A program made the position numbers and the translations under genes. The notes under the pieces are model-generated. The model ran no database searches, was not told the origin of the DNA, and worked only from the letters and a program-made list of their open reading frames with translations. This document shows, piece by piece, positions 27,261 to 36,382 of a stretch of DNA of 64,000 bases; position 1 is the stretch's first letter, and each line of letters starts with the position of its first letter. The DNA comes from Polaribacter irgensii 23-P (GTDB taxonomy: Bacteria; Bacteroidota; Bacteroidia; Flavobacteriales; Flavobacteriaceae), in NCBI RefSeq assembly GCF_000153225.1, contig NZ_CH724148.1, positions 872,640 to 936,639 of the forward strand, in the 5' to 3' direction.

Positions 27261-27941
27261 ATGGAGTCAAAGTTCTTTAGAAAATCACTTCCCACATTTA
27301 TTTTTTTAGTCATTTTTTCAGCGGTGGTCATCCCTATTTTTTACAATTTATTAAAAGTAGAGACCAAGTTGAAAGTATACAGTCCAGCAGATGTAAACCC
27401 GAGGTTGGTAGATTTTTCAGTGAAACACATTACAAAAGACCATACCATTGCAGATTTTAAACTAAGCAATCAGAACGGAGAAATTATTACGAATAAAACG
27501 TATGCCAATAAAATTTATGTCGCAGATTTCTTTTTTACACGCTGTCAAAGCATTTGTATTGCAATGGCCTATAATATGAGTGAATTGCAAGACTTTTATA
27601 AAAATGACGCCGATATCATGTTTCTTTCCCATTCTGTAACCCCTGTGATGGATAGTGTTTCTGTATTAAAGGACTATGCCGAGAGAAAGGGTGTTGTGGA
27701 TGGCAAGTGGAATGTTACTACAGGGTCTAAAAAACATATTTATGAGTTGGCAAGGAAAAGTTATTTTGCGGTATTAGATGAAGGAAACGGGGATGAAGAT
27801 GATTTTATTCATACAGAACAATTTGTGTTGGTAGACAAAGAGAGACGCATCCGTGGTTATTATGATGGTACTGAAAAAGAGGACATGGTAAAGTTGAAGA
27901 AAGATATTGCGTTGTTGAAGGATGAATATGCTTCTAAATAA
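27261..27941 (+). CDS. SCO1/SenC family copper/thioredoxin-like protein
   Basis: 226 residues. One N-terminal membrane helix (LPTFIFLVIFSAVVIPIFY) anchors a periplasmic thioredoxin-like domain. The copper-binding and redox motif CxxxC is CQSIC, in FFFTRCQSICIAM, and the distal histidine is in DDFIHTEQFVLVDKE. SCO proteins deliver copper to cytochrome c oxidase or keep its CuA cysteines reduced. I start at MESKFFRKSL because the promoter lies just upstream; the 32 residues before it are not family-like. The ferrous iron operon follows 52 bases later with its own promoter. Confidence 0.92.
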   Translation: MESKFFRKSLPTFIFLVIFSAVVIPIFYNLLKVETKLKVYSPADVNPRLVDFSVKHITKDHTIADFKLSNQNGEIITNKTYANKIYVADFFFTRCQSICIAMAYNMSELQDFYKNDADIMFLSHSVTPVMDSVSVLKDYAERKGVVDGKWNVTTGSKKHIYELARKSYFAVLDEGNGDEDDFIHTEQFVLVDKERRIRGYYDGTEKEDMVKLKKDIALLKDEYASK

Positions 27942-27950
27942 GCTGTTTAG

Positions 27951-27974
27951 AATCATTCTAAATGATTATCTTTG
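27951..27974 (+). promoter_or_regulatory. feoAB promoter with overlapping palindrome
   Basis: TATCTTTG box at 27967-27974, 19 bases before the TTG start of feoA. A perfect inverted repeat AATCATT-CTA-AATGATT (27951-27967) runs into its first base. On the other strand the sequence begins GATAATCATT, which resembles half of a classic iron-regulator (Fur) box. An iron-responsive operator is an inference. Confidence 0.5.
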
Positions 27975-27993
27975 GCCTTCAAAATAAAAAAAA

Positions 27994-28224
27994 TTGAGCA
28001 CAATTGCATCTTTACGTATTGGCGAAATGGGATATATTTCTGAAGAGTCTTTAGACGTGATTCCTTTAAAGTTGTTAGAAATGGGGTGTTTGCCAGGAGC
28101 GGAAGTGCGGCTGGTTCAGATAGCACCGCTAAAAGATCCTTTGTACATTTGTGTGAACGGAAGTCACTTGGCGATTAGGAAGGAAACTGCGGCACAAATA
28201 AAAATTCTAAAAGTAAATTTGTAA
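27994..28224 (+). CDS. feoA: Ferrous iron transport protein FeoA
   Basis: 76-residue SH3-like cytoplasmic partner of FeoB. It starts with TTG (MSTIASLRIGEMGYI) and contains LKLLEMGCLPGAEVRL and LYICVNGSHLAIRKETA, both standard in FeoA. The stop codon overlaps the ATG of feoB (TAATG), so translation is coupled. No in-frame ATG gives a full-length protein. Confidence 0.92.
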   Translation: MSTIASLRIGEMGYISEESLDVIPLKLLEMGCLPGAEVRLVQIAPLKDPLYICVNGSHLAIRKETAAQIKILKVNL

Positions 28225-30332
28225 TGTTTAAAAACAATATCAAAGTCGCTTTAATTGGAAACCCAAATACGGGGAAAACTTCACTCTTTAACCAATTAAC
28301 TGGGCTAACTCAAAAAGTTGGCAATTACCCTGGAGTAACGGTAGATAAAAAAGAAGGTACCTGTAGACTTTCTGCAACACAAAACGCCATTATAACAGAT
28401 TTACCTGGAACATATAGTATCAACCCTACTTCTGTAGACGAGAGCATTGTTTTAAAAACATTACTTAAAAAAGATATTAAAGAGTCTCCAGATGTTATTT
28501 TAGTTGTTGCAGATGTAGAAAACTTAAAGAGGAATTTACTGTTATTTTCTCAAATTAAAGATTTAGAAATTCCAACTGTCTTGGCTATAAATATGGTAGA
28601 CCAAATGAGTAGAAAAGGAATTTCTATAGATTTAACGGCATTAAAAGAAGAGTTAAATACAGAAGTTGTTTTAATCAGTGCTCGAAAAAATAGAGGAATT
28701 GACGCCGTAAAAGATGCAATCATAAAGTGTCATATTGCGGCGAAAGCGTCCCCTATGTGCGACAATAAAAAGATAGATCCTGCATATTTTGATCAGTTAA
28801 AAGCAATCAACCCAAACTATAGTTTGTACGAGTTGTGGTTAATGGTCACTCAGAAAAACTTCCCAGAGGGGATTTCAAAAGAAGAAAAGGAGCAACTTCT
28901 TTCTTTTAATAAAGATGTTTCTAAATTAAGGAGATATCAACACAAAGAAACCATTTATAGATATCAAGAAATAAATAAAGTTTTAAAGAAAACCTATATT
29001 GTTGATAAAAGTAAGGCAACGGATGTTCGGTCAAAGTTAGATAAAATATTTACGCATAAAATTTTTGGGTATTTTATTTTTTTGCTTGTGTTACTACTTA
29101 TTTTTCAGGCAATTTTCGATTGGTCTTCGCTGCCAATGGATTTGATTGACACTACGTTTGCACAGTTGTCAGATTTTGCGCGAAGCAATTTACCCGCAGG
29201 GGTGCTCTCTGATTTAATTGTGGAAGGAATTATTCCAGGTATTGGCGGCGTTATTATTTTCATTCCACAGATTGCAATTTTGTTTTTGTTTATTGCGGTG
29301 TTAGAGGAAACTGGATATATGAGTCGTGTTGTTTTTTTAATGGATAAGATTATGCGCCGATTTGGAATGAATGGGAAGTCGGTAATTCCTTTGATTTCTG
29401 GAACAGCTTGCGCAATCCCAGCCATTATGGCAACAAGAACGATTTCTAGTTGGAAAGAGCGGCTCATTACTATTTTAGTAGTTCCTTTCACTACTTGCTC
29501 TGCAAGATTACCGGTATATGCGATTTTAATTTCATTGATAATTCCAGAGACAAAAATATTTGGTTTTTATAATTTGCAGGCGTTTACGCTGTTAATGCTG
29601 TATGCTTTAGGTTTTGTAACGGCTATTTTAGCTGCGTATATACTGCAGAAAACATTAAAAACAGAAAGCAATTCTTTCTTTGTGGTAGAAATGCCTAATT
29701 ACAAACTCCCTTCTGTAAAAAATGTACTTTTTGATGTTTTAGAAAAAACAAAAGCATTTGTTTTAGGTGCAGGAAAAATTATTTTAGCACTTTCTGTTGT
29801 TTTGTGGTTTTTAGCTTCTAATGGTCCAGAATCCTATAAGGATGCTAAAAAAAATACGATATCGAAAGCTGAAAATTCCAATGTAAGTCCTGATGAGCTT
29901 TTGCAAAAAATAGCTTCAGCAAAGTTAGAGAACTCGTATATCGGTATTATGGGGAAATCTATAGCGCCCGTAATCAAGCCGCTTGGTTATGATTGGAAAA
30001 TTGGAATTGCTTTAATTACTTCTTTTGCTGCGCGGGAGGTTTTTGTTGGTACCTTAGCAACTATCTATAGTGTGGGATCAGATGATGAAAATACCACAAC
30101 AATTAAAGAAAAAATGCGTTCAGAAGTAAATCCAGCAACAGGTGAAAAAATATTTAATTTTCCCGCAGGGATGTCTTTACTTGTTTTTTATGCGTTCGCT
30201 ATGCAGTGTATGGCAACTTTAGCGATTGTAAAAAGAGAAACTAAAACATGGAAATGGCCTTTAATTCAGCTTTTTGGAATGACTGGATTGGCTTATGTTT
30301 GTTCATTAATAGTATTTCAAATTCTTAAATAA
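28224..30332 (+). CDS. feoB: Ferrous iron transporter FeoB
   Basis: Inner-membrane Fe(II) uptake protein, 702 residues. The N-terminal GTPase domain shows G1 GNPNTGKTS (residues 12-20), G3 DLPGTYS, and G4 NMVD. The helical insertion follows, then about eight membrane helices with gate-type motifs (GEDTGYMSR-like EETGYMSRVVFLMDKIMRRFG; PFTTCSARLPVYAILISL, CSARLPVY being diagnostic). The second Gate half has SFAAREVFVGTLAT. It overlaps feoA by one base on one side and the Cys-rich partner by one base on the other. All three are one operon. Confidence 0.97.
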   Translation: MFKNNIKVALIGNPNTGKTSLFNQLTGLTQKVGNYPGVTVDKKEGTCRLSATQNAIITDLPGTYSINPTSVDESIVLKTLLKKDIKESPDVILVVADVENLKRNLLLFSQIKDLEIPTVLAINMVDQMSRKGISIDLTALKEELNTEVVLISARKNRGIDAVKDAIIKCHIAAKASPMCDNKKIDPAYFDQLKAINPNYSLYELWLMVTQKNFPEGISKEEKEQLLSFNKDVSKLRRYQHKETIYRYQEINKVLKKTYIVDKSKATDVRSKLDKIFTHKIFGYFIFLLVLLLIFQAIFDWSSLPMDLIDTTFAQLSDFARSNLPAGVLSDLIVEGIIPGIGGVIIFIPQIAILFLFIAVLEETGYMSRVVFLMDKIMRRFGMNGKSVIPLISGTACAIPAIMATRTISSWKERLITILVVPFTTCSARLPVYAILISLIIPETKIFGFYNLQAFTLLMLYALGFVTAILAAYILQKTLKTESNSFFVVEMPNYKLPSVKNVLFDVLEKTKAFVLGAGKIILALSVVLWFLASNGPESYKDAKKNTISKAENSNVSPDELLQKIASAKLENSYIGIMGKSIAPVIKPLGYDWKIGIALITSFAAREVFVGTLATIYSVGSDDENTTTIKEKMRSEVNPATGEKIFNFPAGMSLLVFYAFAMQCMATLAIVKRETKTWKWPLIQLFGMTGLAYVCSLIVFQILK

Positions 30333-30448
30333 TGCAAGAAATATTCGTTTATATATTATTGACTTTTGCCTCCTTTTTTCTGGTAAAGAAATACCTGTTT
30401 CCATCGAAGTCAAAAGGAAGCTGTAATAAAGGTTGTGATTGTCATTAG
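30332..30448 (+). CDS. FeoB-associated Cys-rich membrane protein
   Basis: A 38-residue gene, ATG at 30332 overlapping the feoB stop by one base (TAATG). One membrane helix (residues 3-18, EIFVYILLTFASFFLV) is followed by a basic linker and the C-terminal tail CNKGCDCH with three cysteines and a histidine. This is the known small Bacteroidetes/Firmicutes Feo partner, thought to stand in for FeoC. The tail could bind iron. The start and overlap leave no doubt that it is translated with feoB. Confidence 0.88.
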   Translation: MQEIFVYILLTFASFFLVKKYLFPSKSKGSCNKGCDCH

Positions 30449-30473
30449 GAGTCTACACAAATTTAATATAATT

Positions 30474-30499
30474 TTCTAACAGTGATTTTATTGTTAGAA
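30474..30499. repeat. Inverted repeat upstream of the DUF2911 gene
   Basis: TTCTAACA and TGTTAGAA, perfect 8-base arms around a 10-base loop. No T-tract follows, so it is not a clear terminator of feoB. It lies 22 bases before the next gene's ATG, so it could be an operator or a 5' leader hairpin. Confidence 0.4.
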
Positions 30500-30520
30500 G
30501 CACTTTAAAAACAAAAAACA

Positions 30521-31069
30521 ATGAAAAGAGTCAATTTAGCCGTTATTATTTTTACAATTTTACTAGTAAGTACCACCCACACTTTTTCACAAAAATGGAA
30601 AAAAATGGATGCAAGTCCAATGGATGCTGCAACTTTCCCAGATAATTATAGAATTTCAGACAAGGTTTTAAAGGTTGTTTATGGTCGCCCGCAATTGAAA
30701 GGGAGAGACTTAACGAAGCTTGCGCCGCTAGATAAAGTTTGGAGAACAGGAGCCAATGAAGCTGCAGAGATTACATTTTATAAAGATGTGCTTTTTGGTG
30801 GGAAAGAGGTAAAGTCTGGAACCTATTCTTTGTTTACAATTCCATCAGCAGAGGACTGGATTGTTATTTTAAGTACAGCGAGAAATGTTTGGGGACATTA
30901 TAGTTACAAACAAGAAGAGGATGTTGTAAGGGTAGTAGGAGCTGTCTCTTCTTCAACAGAAAACATAGAAGCTTTTTCGATGCTTTTCGATGAGGATATG
31001 ACCTTAAAAATGGGTTGGGCGAATACTGTTATTTCTGTACCGATCACGCTAATGGGTTTAAAAGAGTAA
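30521..31069 (+). CDS. DUF2911 family exported protein
   Basis: 182 residues with a signal peptide (about 1-23, ending THTFSQK). I recognise DUF2911 from VVYGRPQLKGRD, VWRTGANEAAEITFYKDV and SGTYSLFTIP, followed by ARNVWGHYSYKQEEDVVRV. The family is common in Bacteroidetes and its function is not known. It is not part of the feo operon, as it is 72 bases downstream with an inverted repeat in between. A strong terminator follows. Confidence 0.88.
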   Translation: MKRVNLAVIIFTILLVSTTHTFSQKWKKMDASPMDAATFPDNYRISDKVLKVVYGRPQLKGRDLTKLAPLDKVWRTGANEAAEITFYKDVLFGGKEVKSGTYSLFTIPSAEDWIVILSTARNVWGHYSYKQEEDVVRVVGAVSSSTENIEAFSMLFDEDMTLKMGWANTVISVPITLMGLKE

Positions 31070-31098
31070 CGCTTTTAAGAACACAGAAATTAACTTTT

Positions 31099-31140
31099 AA
31101 GAGAGGCTTTCAAAACAATTTGAAAGCCTCTCTTATTTTA
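31099..31140. terminator. Terminator after the DUF2911 gene
   Basis: Perfect 16-base stem AAGAGAGGCTTTCAAA / TTTGAAAGCCTCTCTT with a 4-base loop (ACAA), followed by ATTTTA. Confidence 0.9.
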
Positions 31141-31175
31141 AATTAAATCAACTTTTCACTTAGAAAGAATAAACG

Positions 31176-31183
31176 TAAATTTG
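31176..31183 (+). promoter_or_regulatory. -7 promoter box of leuS
   Basis: TAAATTTG, 22 bases before the leuS ATG. No TTG at the usual -33 distance. Confidence 0.55.
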
Positions 31184-31205
31184 CGGCTTAATCAAGTATA
31201 TAGAA

Positions 31206-34200
31206 ATGCAATACAACCATCAAGAAATAGAAGAAAAATGGCAAAAATTTTGGGCAGAAAATCAAACTTTTAAAGCTGAAAATAATTCTAAAAAGCCAAA
31301 GTATTACGTGTTAGATATGTTTCCTTATCCAAGTGGGGCGGGGTTACATGTTGGGCATCCTTTGGGTTATATTGCAAGCGATATTTATGCACGTTACAAA
31401 CGTCACAAAGGTTTTAATGTATTGCATCCTCAAGGATACGATTCTTTTGGTTTGCCAGCAGAACAGTATGCGATTCAAACGGGTCAGCATCCAGCAAAAA
31501 CTACGGAAGCAAATATTGCAACGTATAGAAAACAATTAGATAAAATTGGTTTTTCTTTTGATTGGAGCAGAGAAGTTCGCACTTCAAATCCTGAATACTA
31601 TAAATGGACACAGTGGATTTTTACTGAGCTTTTTAATTCTTGGTATAACAGAGACACAGAAAAGGCGGAAGACATTGCTACGCTAGAAAAAACATTCAAT
31701 ATTTCGGGGAATACTGCAGTAAATGCAGTTTCCGATGAAGGCATACTTCTTTTTTCTGCAGTAGAATGGCAGGCGTTTTCAAAGACAACACAAGAAGAGA
31801 TTCTGCTGCAATATCGACTGACATATTTATCGGATACAGAGGTGAATTGGTGTCCTGGTTTAGGAACCGTTTTAGCAAATGATGAAATTGTAAACGGAGT
31901 TTCAGAGCGAGGAAGCCATCCGGTGGTGCGTAAAAAAATGACTCAATGGTCTATGCGAATCTCTGCATATGCACAACGTTTGTTAGATGGATTAGAGACC
32001 ATTGATTGGCCGCAGCCCTTGAAGGATTCTCAAACCAATTGGATTGGGAGAAGTCAGGGAGCAATGGTGTCTTTTCAGGTTGCGAACGGAGTTGAAAAAA
32101 CAACTGCTGAAATAAAGTTGTCATACAAAGAATTAGAGTCTTTAAAAGTGTTGAGACAAAATTTATCAAAGGCAGAAACCGTGCTTTGGGATGAATTAAA
32201 AAATAAAAAAGGAGCTGCAAAGTTTAGAAAAAAATACACAATAGGTTCTTTTCTTGTTGACTATGTTTGTTTGGCAAAGAATATTATTGTTGATTTTTCT
32301 GGTAAAGAAGACGAGGCAGCAAGAACTACTTATTTTGCAAATGAAGGTTTTAATGTGGTTCGTTTTTCAAACGAAGCCGTTATTGAAAATGTACTTCAGG
32401 TAGTTTCTAAAATTAATGCAGCAATTCAATTTCCAAAGGCGATTGAAAAATCAGCTACAATAGCAGCGGTTAAACTTGTAGCGGATCCGTTTAAGATAGA
32501 TGTATTTACAACAAGACCAGATACTATTTTTGGTGTTTCATTTATGACATTAGCTCCAGAACACGAGTTGGTGTCTAAAATTACGACCGCTGCTCAAAAA
32601 GGAGCGATTGAAACCTATATCAAAGCAACTGCAAAAAGATCTGAGCGCGATCGAATGGCAGACGTAAAAACCATTTCTGGTGCTTTTACAGGGGCTTATG
32701 CAATCCATCCTTTTTCGGGAGCGAAAGTCCAAATTTGGATTGGGGATTACGTTTTAGCAAACTATGGTACAGGGGCTGTGATGGCAGTTCCATGTGGAGA
32801 TCAGCGAGATTACGATTTTGCAAAACACTTTGACATTCCAATTCCTAATATTTTTGAAAATGTAGATATTTCTGAGGCTGCGCATGCAGGTAAGGATGGA
32901 ACAAAAATTGCAAATTCAGATTTTTTAAGTGGATTAAAATATAAGAAAGCGATAAAATTAGCCATTTTTGAAATGGAGAAGCGCGGTTTTGGTTATGGAA
33001 AAATAAACTACCGTTTGCGGGATGCTGTTTTTAGCAGACAACGGTACTGGGGAGAACCATTTCCCGTCTATTATAAAGACGGAATGCCTCAAATGATCGA
33101 CGTGAAATATTTGCCAGTTGTGCTGCCAGAAGTAGAGAAATACTTACCTACTGAAGACGGGAAGCCACCTTTAGGAAATGCAATTGCTTGGGCATGGGAT
33201 TCTAGAGCGAAGAAAGTTGTGGGGAATGAGAAACTTAAAAATAAAACTGTATACCCTTTAGAATTGAATACAATGCCAGGGTGGGCAGGAAGTTCGTGGT
33301 ATTTTAACAGGTACATGGATGCTACAAATACAGGAGCTTTTGCAAGTAAAGAATCTTTAGAGTATTGGAAAGAAGTAGATTTATATATCGGAGGTTCTGA
33401 ACACGCAACAGGGCACTTATTATATGCGCGTTTTTGGCAAAAGTTTTTGTTCGACAAAGGGATAGTGCCTGTTGACGAGTTTGCTAAAAAGTTGATCAAT
33501 CAAGGAATGATTTTAGGAACCTCTGCGTTTGTTTACAGAGCAACGGCTTTTGTTAAAAATGGCTGTTCTACAGAAAAATCCAATGATGATGTTTTGGATA
33601 AAATACCAACAGTGCTTGTTTCTAAAAATTTATTTAATTCTGACGATGAGTTTGAAGCAGTTGTTAAAAATTATTTATTAGATAAAGGGTTTTTGAATCC
33701 AAATTTTGCAGATTTAGTAATGCTGGTAAAGACTCCAATTCATGTAGATGTGTCTTTGGTAAATGCATCCGATGACTTGGCGATTGAAGCCTTTAAAAAT
33801 CATGCTTTAAATACAGAATATAAAAATGCCGAGTTTATTTTAGAAGCGGGTGTTTACAAGGTAGGGCGCGAGGTAGAAAAAATGTCTAAATCGAAATACA
33901 ATGTGGTAAATCCCGATGATATTGTTGCCGAATACGGTGCAGATGCATTGCGTTTGTTCGAAATGTTTTTAGGCCCACTAGAGCAAGCGAAACCTTGGAA
34001 AACTTCAGGGATTTCTGGAGTGTACTCTTTTTTAAAGAAGTTGTGGAAACTTTATTTTAACGAAGCTGTTTTTGAGGTTTCAAAAGAGAAAGCAACAAAA
34101 GAGGAGCTTAAGGTTTTACACAAAACAATTAAGAAAGTTCAAGAAGATATTGAGAGTTTTTCTTTCAATACATCGGTGTCTACTTTTATGATAGCTGTAA

Positions 34201-34559
34201 ATGAGCTCACTGCTTTAAAGTGTAATAAGCGGTCTATTTTAGAGCCGTTATTGTTATTATTATCTCCATATGCGCCTCATATTTCAGAAGAACTGTGGCG
34301 AAAATTAGGGAACAAGGAGTCTATTTCTGCAGCAGATTTCCCTGTGTTTGATGCAAAACACCTGGTAGAAAGCACAAAAAACTACCCCATTTCTTTTAAT
34401 GGGAAAATGCGTTTTACGTTAGAACTTTCTTTAGATTTGTCAAAAGAGGAGATCGAAAAGACGGTTTTGGAACATGAAAAAACAATTGCGCAATTAGCGG
34501 GTGCATCACTTAAAAAGGTAATTATTGTTCCAGGTAAAATTATAAATATTGTTGCATGA
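31206..34559 (+). CDS. leuS: Leucyl-tRNA synthetase with an inserted DUF559-like domain
   Basis: Charges tRNA-Leu (class I). HIGH motif HVGH is at residues 48-51 and KMSKS at 892-896. The zinc-region segment VNWCPGLGTVLANDE and the editing-domain TTRPDTIFG (about 435-443) are present. The protein has 1117 residues, above the usual 860-940. Between GRSQGAMVSFQV and FKIDVFTTRPDT, inside the start of the CP1 editing domain, residues about 305-405 read as a DUF559 (Vsr-like endonuclease) unit: LRQNLSKAETVLWDEL, AAKFRKKYTIGSFLVDYVC, then NIIVDFSGKEDEAARTTYF and NVVRFSNEAVIENV. The family's glutamate and aspartate in the central strand appear replaced (IIVDFSG instead of IIELDG), so nuclease activity is doubtful. 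Further Bacteroidetes-type inserts lie at about 145-205 and 770-880. Confidence 0.95.
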   Translation: MQYNHQEIEEKWQKFWAENQTFKAENNSKKPKYYVLDMFPYPSGAGLHVGHPLGYIASDIYARYKRHKGFNVLHPQGYDSFGLPAEQYAIQTGQHPAKTTEANIATYRKQLDKIGFSFDWSREVRTSNPEYYKWTQWIFTELFNSWYNRDTEKAEDIATLEKTFNISGNTAVNAVSDEGILLFSAVEWQAFSKTTQEEILLQYRLTYLSDTEVNWCPGLGTVLANDEIVNGVSERGSHPVVRKKMTQWSMRISAYAQRLLDGLETIDWPQPLKDSQTNWIGRSQGAMVSFQVANGVEKTTAEIKLSYKELESLKVLRQNLSKAETVLWDELKNKKGAAKFRKKYTIGSFLVDYVCLAKNIIVDFSGKEDEAARTTYFANEGFNVVRFSNEAVIENVLQVVSKINAAIQFPKAIEKSATIAAVKLVADPFKIDVFTTRPDTIFGVSFMTLAPEHELVSKITTAAQKGAIETYIKATAKRSERDRMADVKTISGAFTGAYAIHPFSGAKVQIWIGDYVLANYGTGAVMAVPCGDQRDYDFAKHFDIPIPNIFENVDISEAAHAGKDGTKIANSDFLSGLKYKKAIKLAIFEMEKRGFGYGKINYRLRDAVFSRQRYWGEPFPVYYKDGMPQMIDVKYLPVVLPEVEKYLPTEDGKPPLGNAIAWAWDSRAKKVVGNEKLKNKTVYPLELNTMPGWAGSSWYFNRYMDATNTGAFASKESLEYWKEVDLYIGGSEHATGHLLYARFWQKFLFDKGIVPVDEFAKKLINQGMILGTSAFVYRATAFVKNGCSTEKSNDDVLDKIPTVLVSKNLFNSDDEFEAVVKNYLLDKGFLNPNFADLVMLVKTPIHVDVSLVNASDDLAIEAFKNHALNTEYKNAEFILEAGVYKVGREVEKMSKSKYNVVNPDDIVAEYGADALRLFEMFLGPLEQAKPWKTSGISGVYSFLKKLWKLYFNEAVFEVSKEKATKEELKVLHKTIKKVQEDIESFSFNTSVSTFMIAVNELTALKCNKRSILEPLLLLLSPYAPHISEELWRKLGNKESISAADFPVFDAKHLVESTKNYPISFNGKMRFTLELSLDLSKEEIEKTVLEHEKTIAQLAGASLKKVIIVPGKIINIVA

Positions 34560-34566
34560 GAATCAT

Positions 34567-34590
34567 AGCACTGCAAAGTGCTTTTTTTTC
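34567..34590 (+). terminator. leuS terminator
   Basis: Stem AGCACT, loop GCAA, stem AGTGCT, then a run of T and C. Confidence 0.8.
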
Positions 34591-34924
34591 TTGCACTTGG
34601 CGTGAGAAAGCAGCGTTCTGTAGAAGAGAAGCTTTTTTCCATCCTTGTACTATAGGTTTGTAGGCGTTCATACTAAGAGTATAAAGTGGATGATGTCTGT
34701 GAAGAAACTTTAGGTACCTGATACATAAATTTACATCTTAACACTTTCGTGAAAATCGCATACAAACCAAAAGAGGGAAGTGTTGAAATTTCTTTTTTTT
34801 GAAACAGACTTGATAAGAAGAGAATTGCAGATATAAGGCGTTTAAAAGTAAAACTTGCGGCGTTACTTGTAATGGCTTTCTTATTTGGGTACCTTTAGCT
34901 AAATAATAAAAGAAGAAAATTACT
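34591..34924. other. Intergenic region, no gene seen
   Basis: About 330 bases between leuS and the sensor kinase. No gene I can support; the only short frame ending near the kinase (KLAALLVMAFLFGYL before a stop at 34900) lacks a credible start and family resemblance. No box of the TAnnTTTG type stands close before the kinase start. Confidence 0.4.
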
Positions 34925-36382
34925 TTGAGCCGTTTTAAAAATATTTCCTTAAAAATTCGTATTTTTTTATCCATGATATTGTTGGTGCTGTTGGCATCTG
35001 TTTTAATTCTGGTGGTCACCGTGTATCAATACGATGAGCAGACAAAAGATTATAATATCCAGCGGTTTGAGCGTAAAGAAGCGATCTCTATAAAGACGAT
35101 TGAATTAGAGCTTGCGAATAAGACAATATATGTAGCAAATACCGAAAATTTAGCAAAGATTTTTCAAAATAGAATTTATGAAATATCTTCTATAAATAAG
35201 TTAAATATTAGTCTTTACAATTTAGAGGGTACCTTGTTAAAAACTTCTTTTGGGAACGCTTTCGAAAAAATTGATAAAGTAGCTTTAACGGAGTATATCG
35301 TTTCTGAGTTATTGCAAAATTCCAACCATCGAATTTTAAAAAACAAACAAGTTGATGGCACGAGTTATCAAACTTCATACTCCTACATAAAGGACGCTAA
35401 ATTTAAAAGAATTGGTATTTTAGAGTTACAATTTACTCAAGACAACACCGAAATTGAGCAAGAACTTGAAGAATTTATGTACCGTTTAGGGGTGGTTTAT
35501 TTGTTGATGTTCTTGTTGGCAATTTCAATTGCTTATTTTTTGTCAAGTTATATCACACGTTCTATAAAAATAATTTCAGATAAAATGCAACTGACACGTT
35601 TAAATGAACAAAACGAAAAAATTATTTTAGTAGAGGCCAGCTCAGAAATTAAGATTTTAGTAGATGCCTATAACAATATGATCGATCAGCTAGAAGAAAG
35701 TGCTGCGAGATTGGCAAAAAGTGAGCGAGAACAGGCCTGGAGAGAAATGGCAAAACAAGTAGCGCATGAAATTAAAAACCCGCTTACACCAATGCGCTTA
35801 ACGGTTCAAAATTTTGAGCGAAAATTTGATCCAACAGACGAAAATATAAAAGGTAAACTGGCAGAGTATAGCCAGACTTTAATTCAACAGATAGATGTAA
35901 TGAGTTCTATTGCTTCTGCTTTCTCAGATTTCGCAATCATGCCAATTCAGAAAAAAGAGAAAATTGAAATTATAAGTGTTGTGAAATTAGCATTGGATAT
36001 TTTTAACGATAAATCGGTACGATATCAAACCGAGGAACATGAATTGTATGCTTTTTTAGACAAAACACAATTAATTAGGGTGGTAACAAATTTAGTTAAG
36101 AATGCACTTCAGGCCACAGAAAATGAAGAAAGTCCGTTTGTAAATGTAGATGTATTTTCTGAAGGGGATGCCATAAAAATAATTGTTTCAGATAATGGAA
36201 AAGGGGTTGCTAGTGAGGTAAAGGATTTAATCTTTGAGCCTAAATTTACCACAAAAACGAGTGGGATGGGTTTAGGCTTGCCAATGATTAAAAATATTAT
36301 AGAAGCGTATGATGGTGAAATTTATTTTACCTCTACAGAAGGTTATGGGACTGTTTTTACCGTAGTCTTACCAAAAAAATAA
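34925..36382 (+). CDS. Membrane sensor histidine kinase, NtrY-like
   Basis: 485 residues starting at a TTG (MSRFKNISLKIRIFLS). A first membrane helix (about 12-32), a periplasmic sensor region (about 33-185), a second helix (about 188-210), a HAMP linker, then the kinase core. The H-box is AKQVAHEIKNPLTPMRL with the phosphorylated histidine at residue 281. The N box is LVKNALQATENE, the G1 box is DNGKGVAS and the G2 box is TSGMGLGLPMI. The H-box is of the NtrY/NtrB class. No response regulator lies beside it, so its partner is elsewhere. The crotonase gene follows 76 bases later. Confidence 0.9.
   Translation: MSRFKNISLKIRIFLSMILLVLLASVLILVVTVYQYDEQTKDYNIQRFERKEAISIKTIELELANKTIYVANTENLAKIFQNRIYEISSINKLNISLYNLEGTLLKTSFGNAFEKIDKVALTEYIVSELLQNSNHRILKNKQVDGTSYQTSYSYIKDAKFKRIGILELQFTQDNTEIEQELEEFMYRLGVVYLLMFLLAISIAYFLSSYITRSIKIISDKMQLTRLNEQNEKIILVEASSEIKILVDAYNNMIDQLEESAARLAKSEREQAWREMAKQVAHEIKNPLTPMRLTVQNFERKFDPTDENIKGKLAEYSQTLIQQIDVMSSIASAFSDFAIMPIQKKEKIEIISVVKLALDIFNDKSVRYQTEEHELYAFLDKTQLIRVVTNLVKNALQATENEESPFVNVDVFSEGDAIKIIVSDNGKGVASEVKDLIFEPKFTTKTSGMGLGLPMIKNIIEAYDGEIYFTSTEGYGTVFTVVLPKK

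Noticed and set aside
34800-34902. Possible gene remnant ending KLAALLVMAFLFGYL
   Set aside because: No start codon with supporting promoter, no alignment to a family, and short length.
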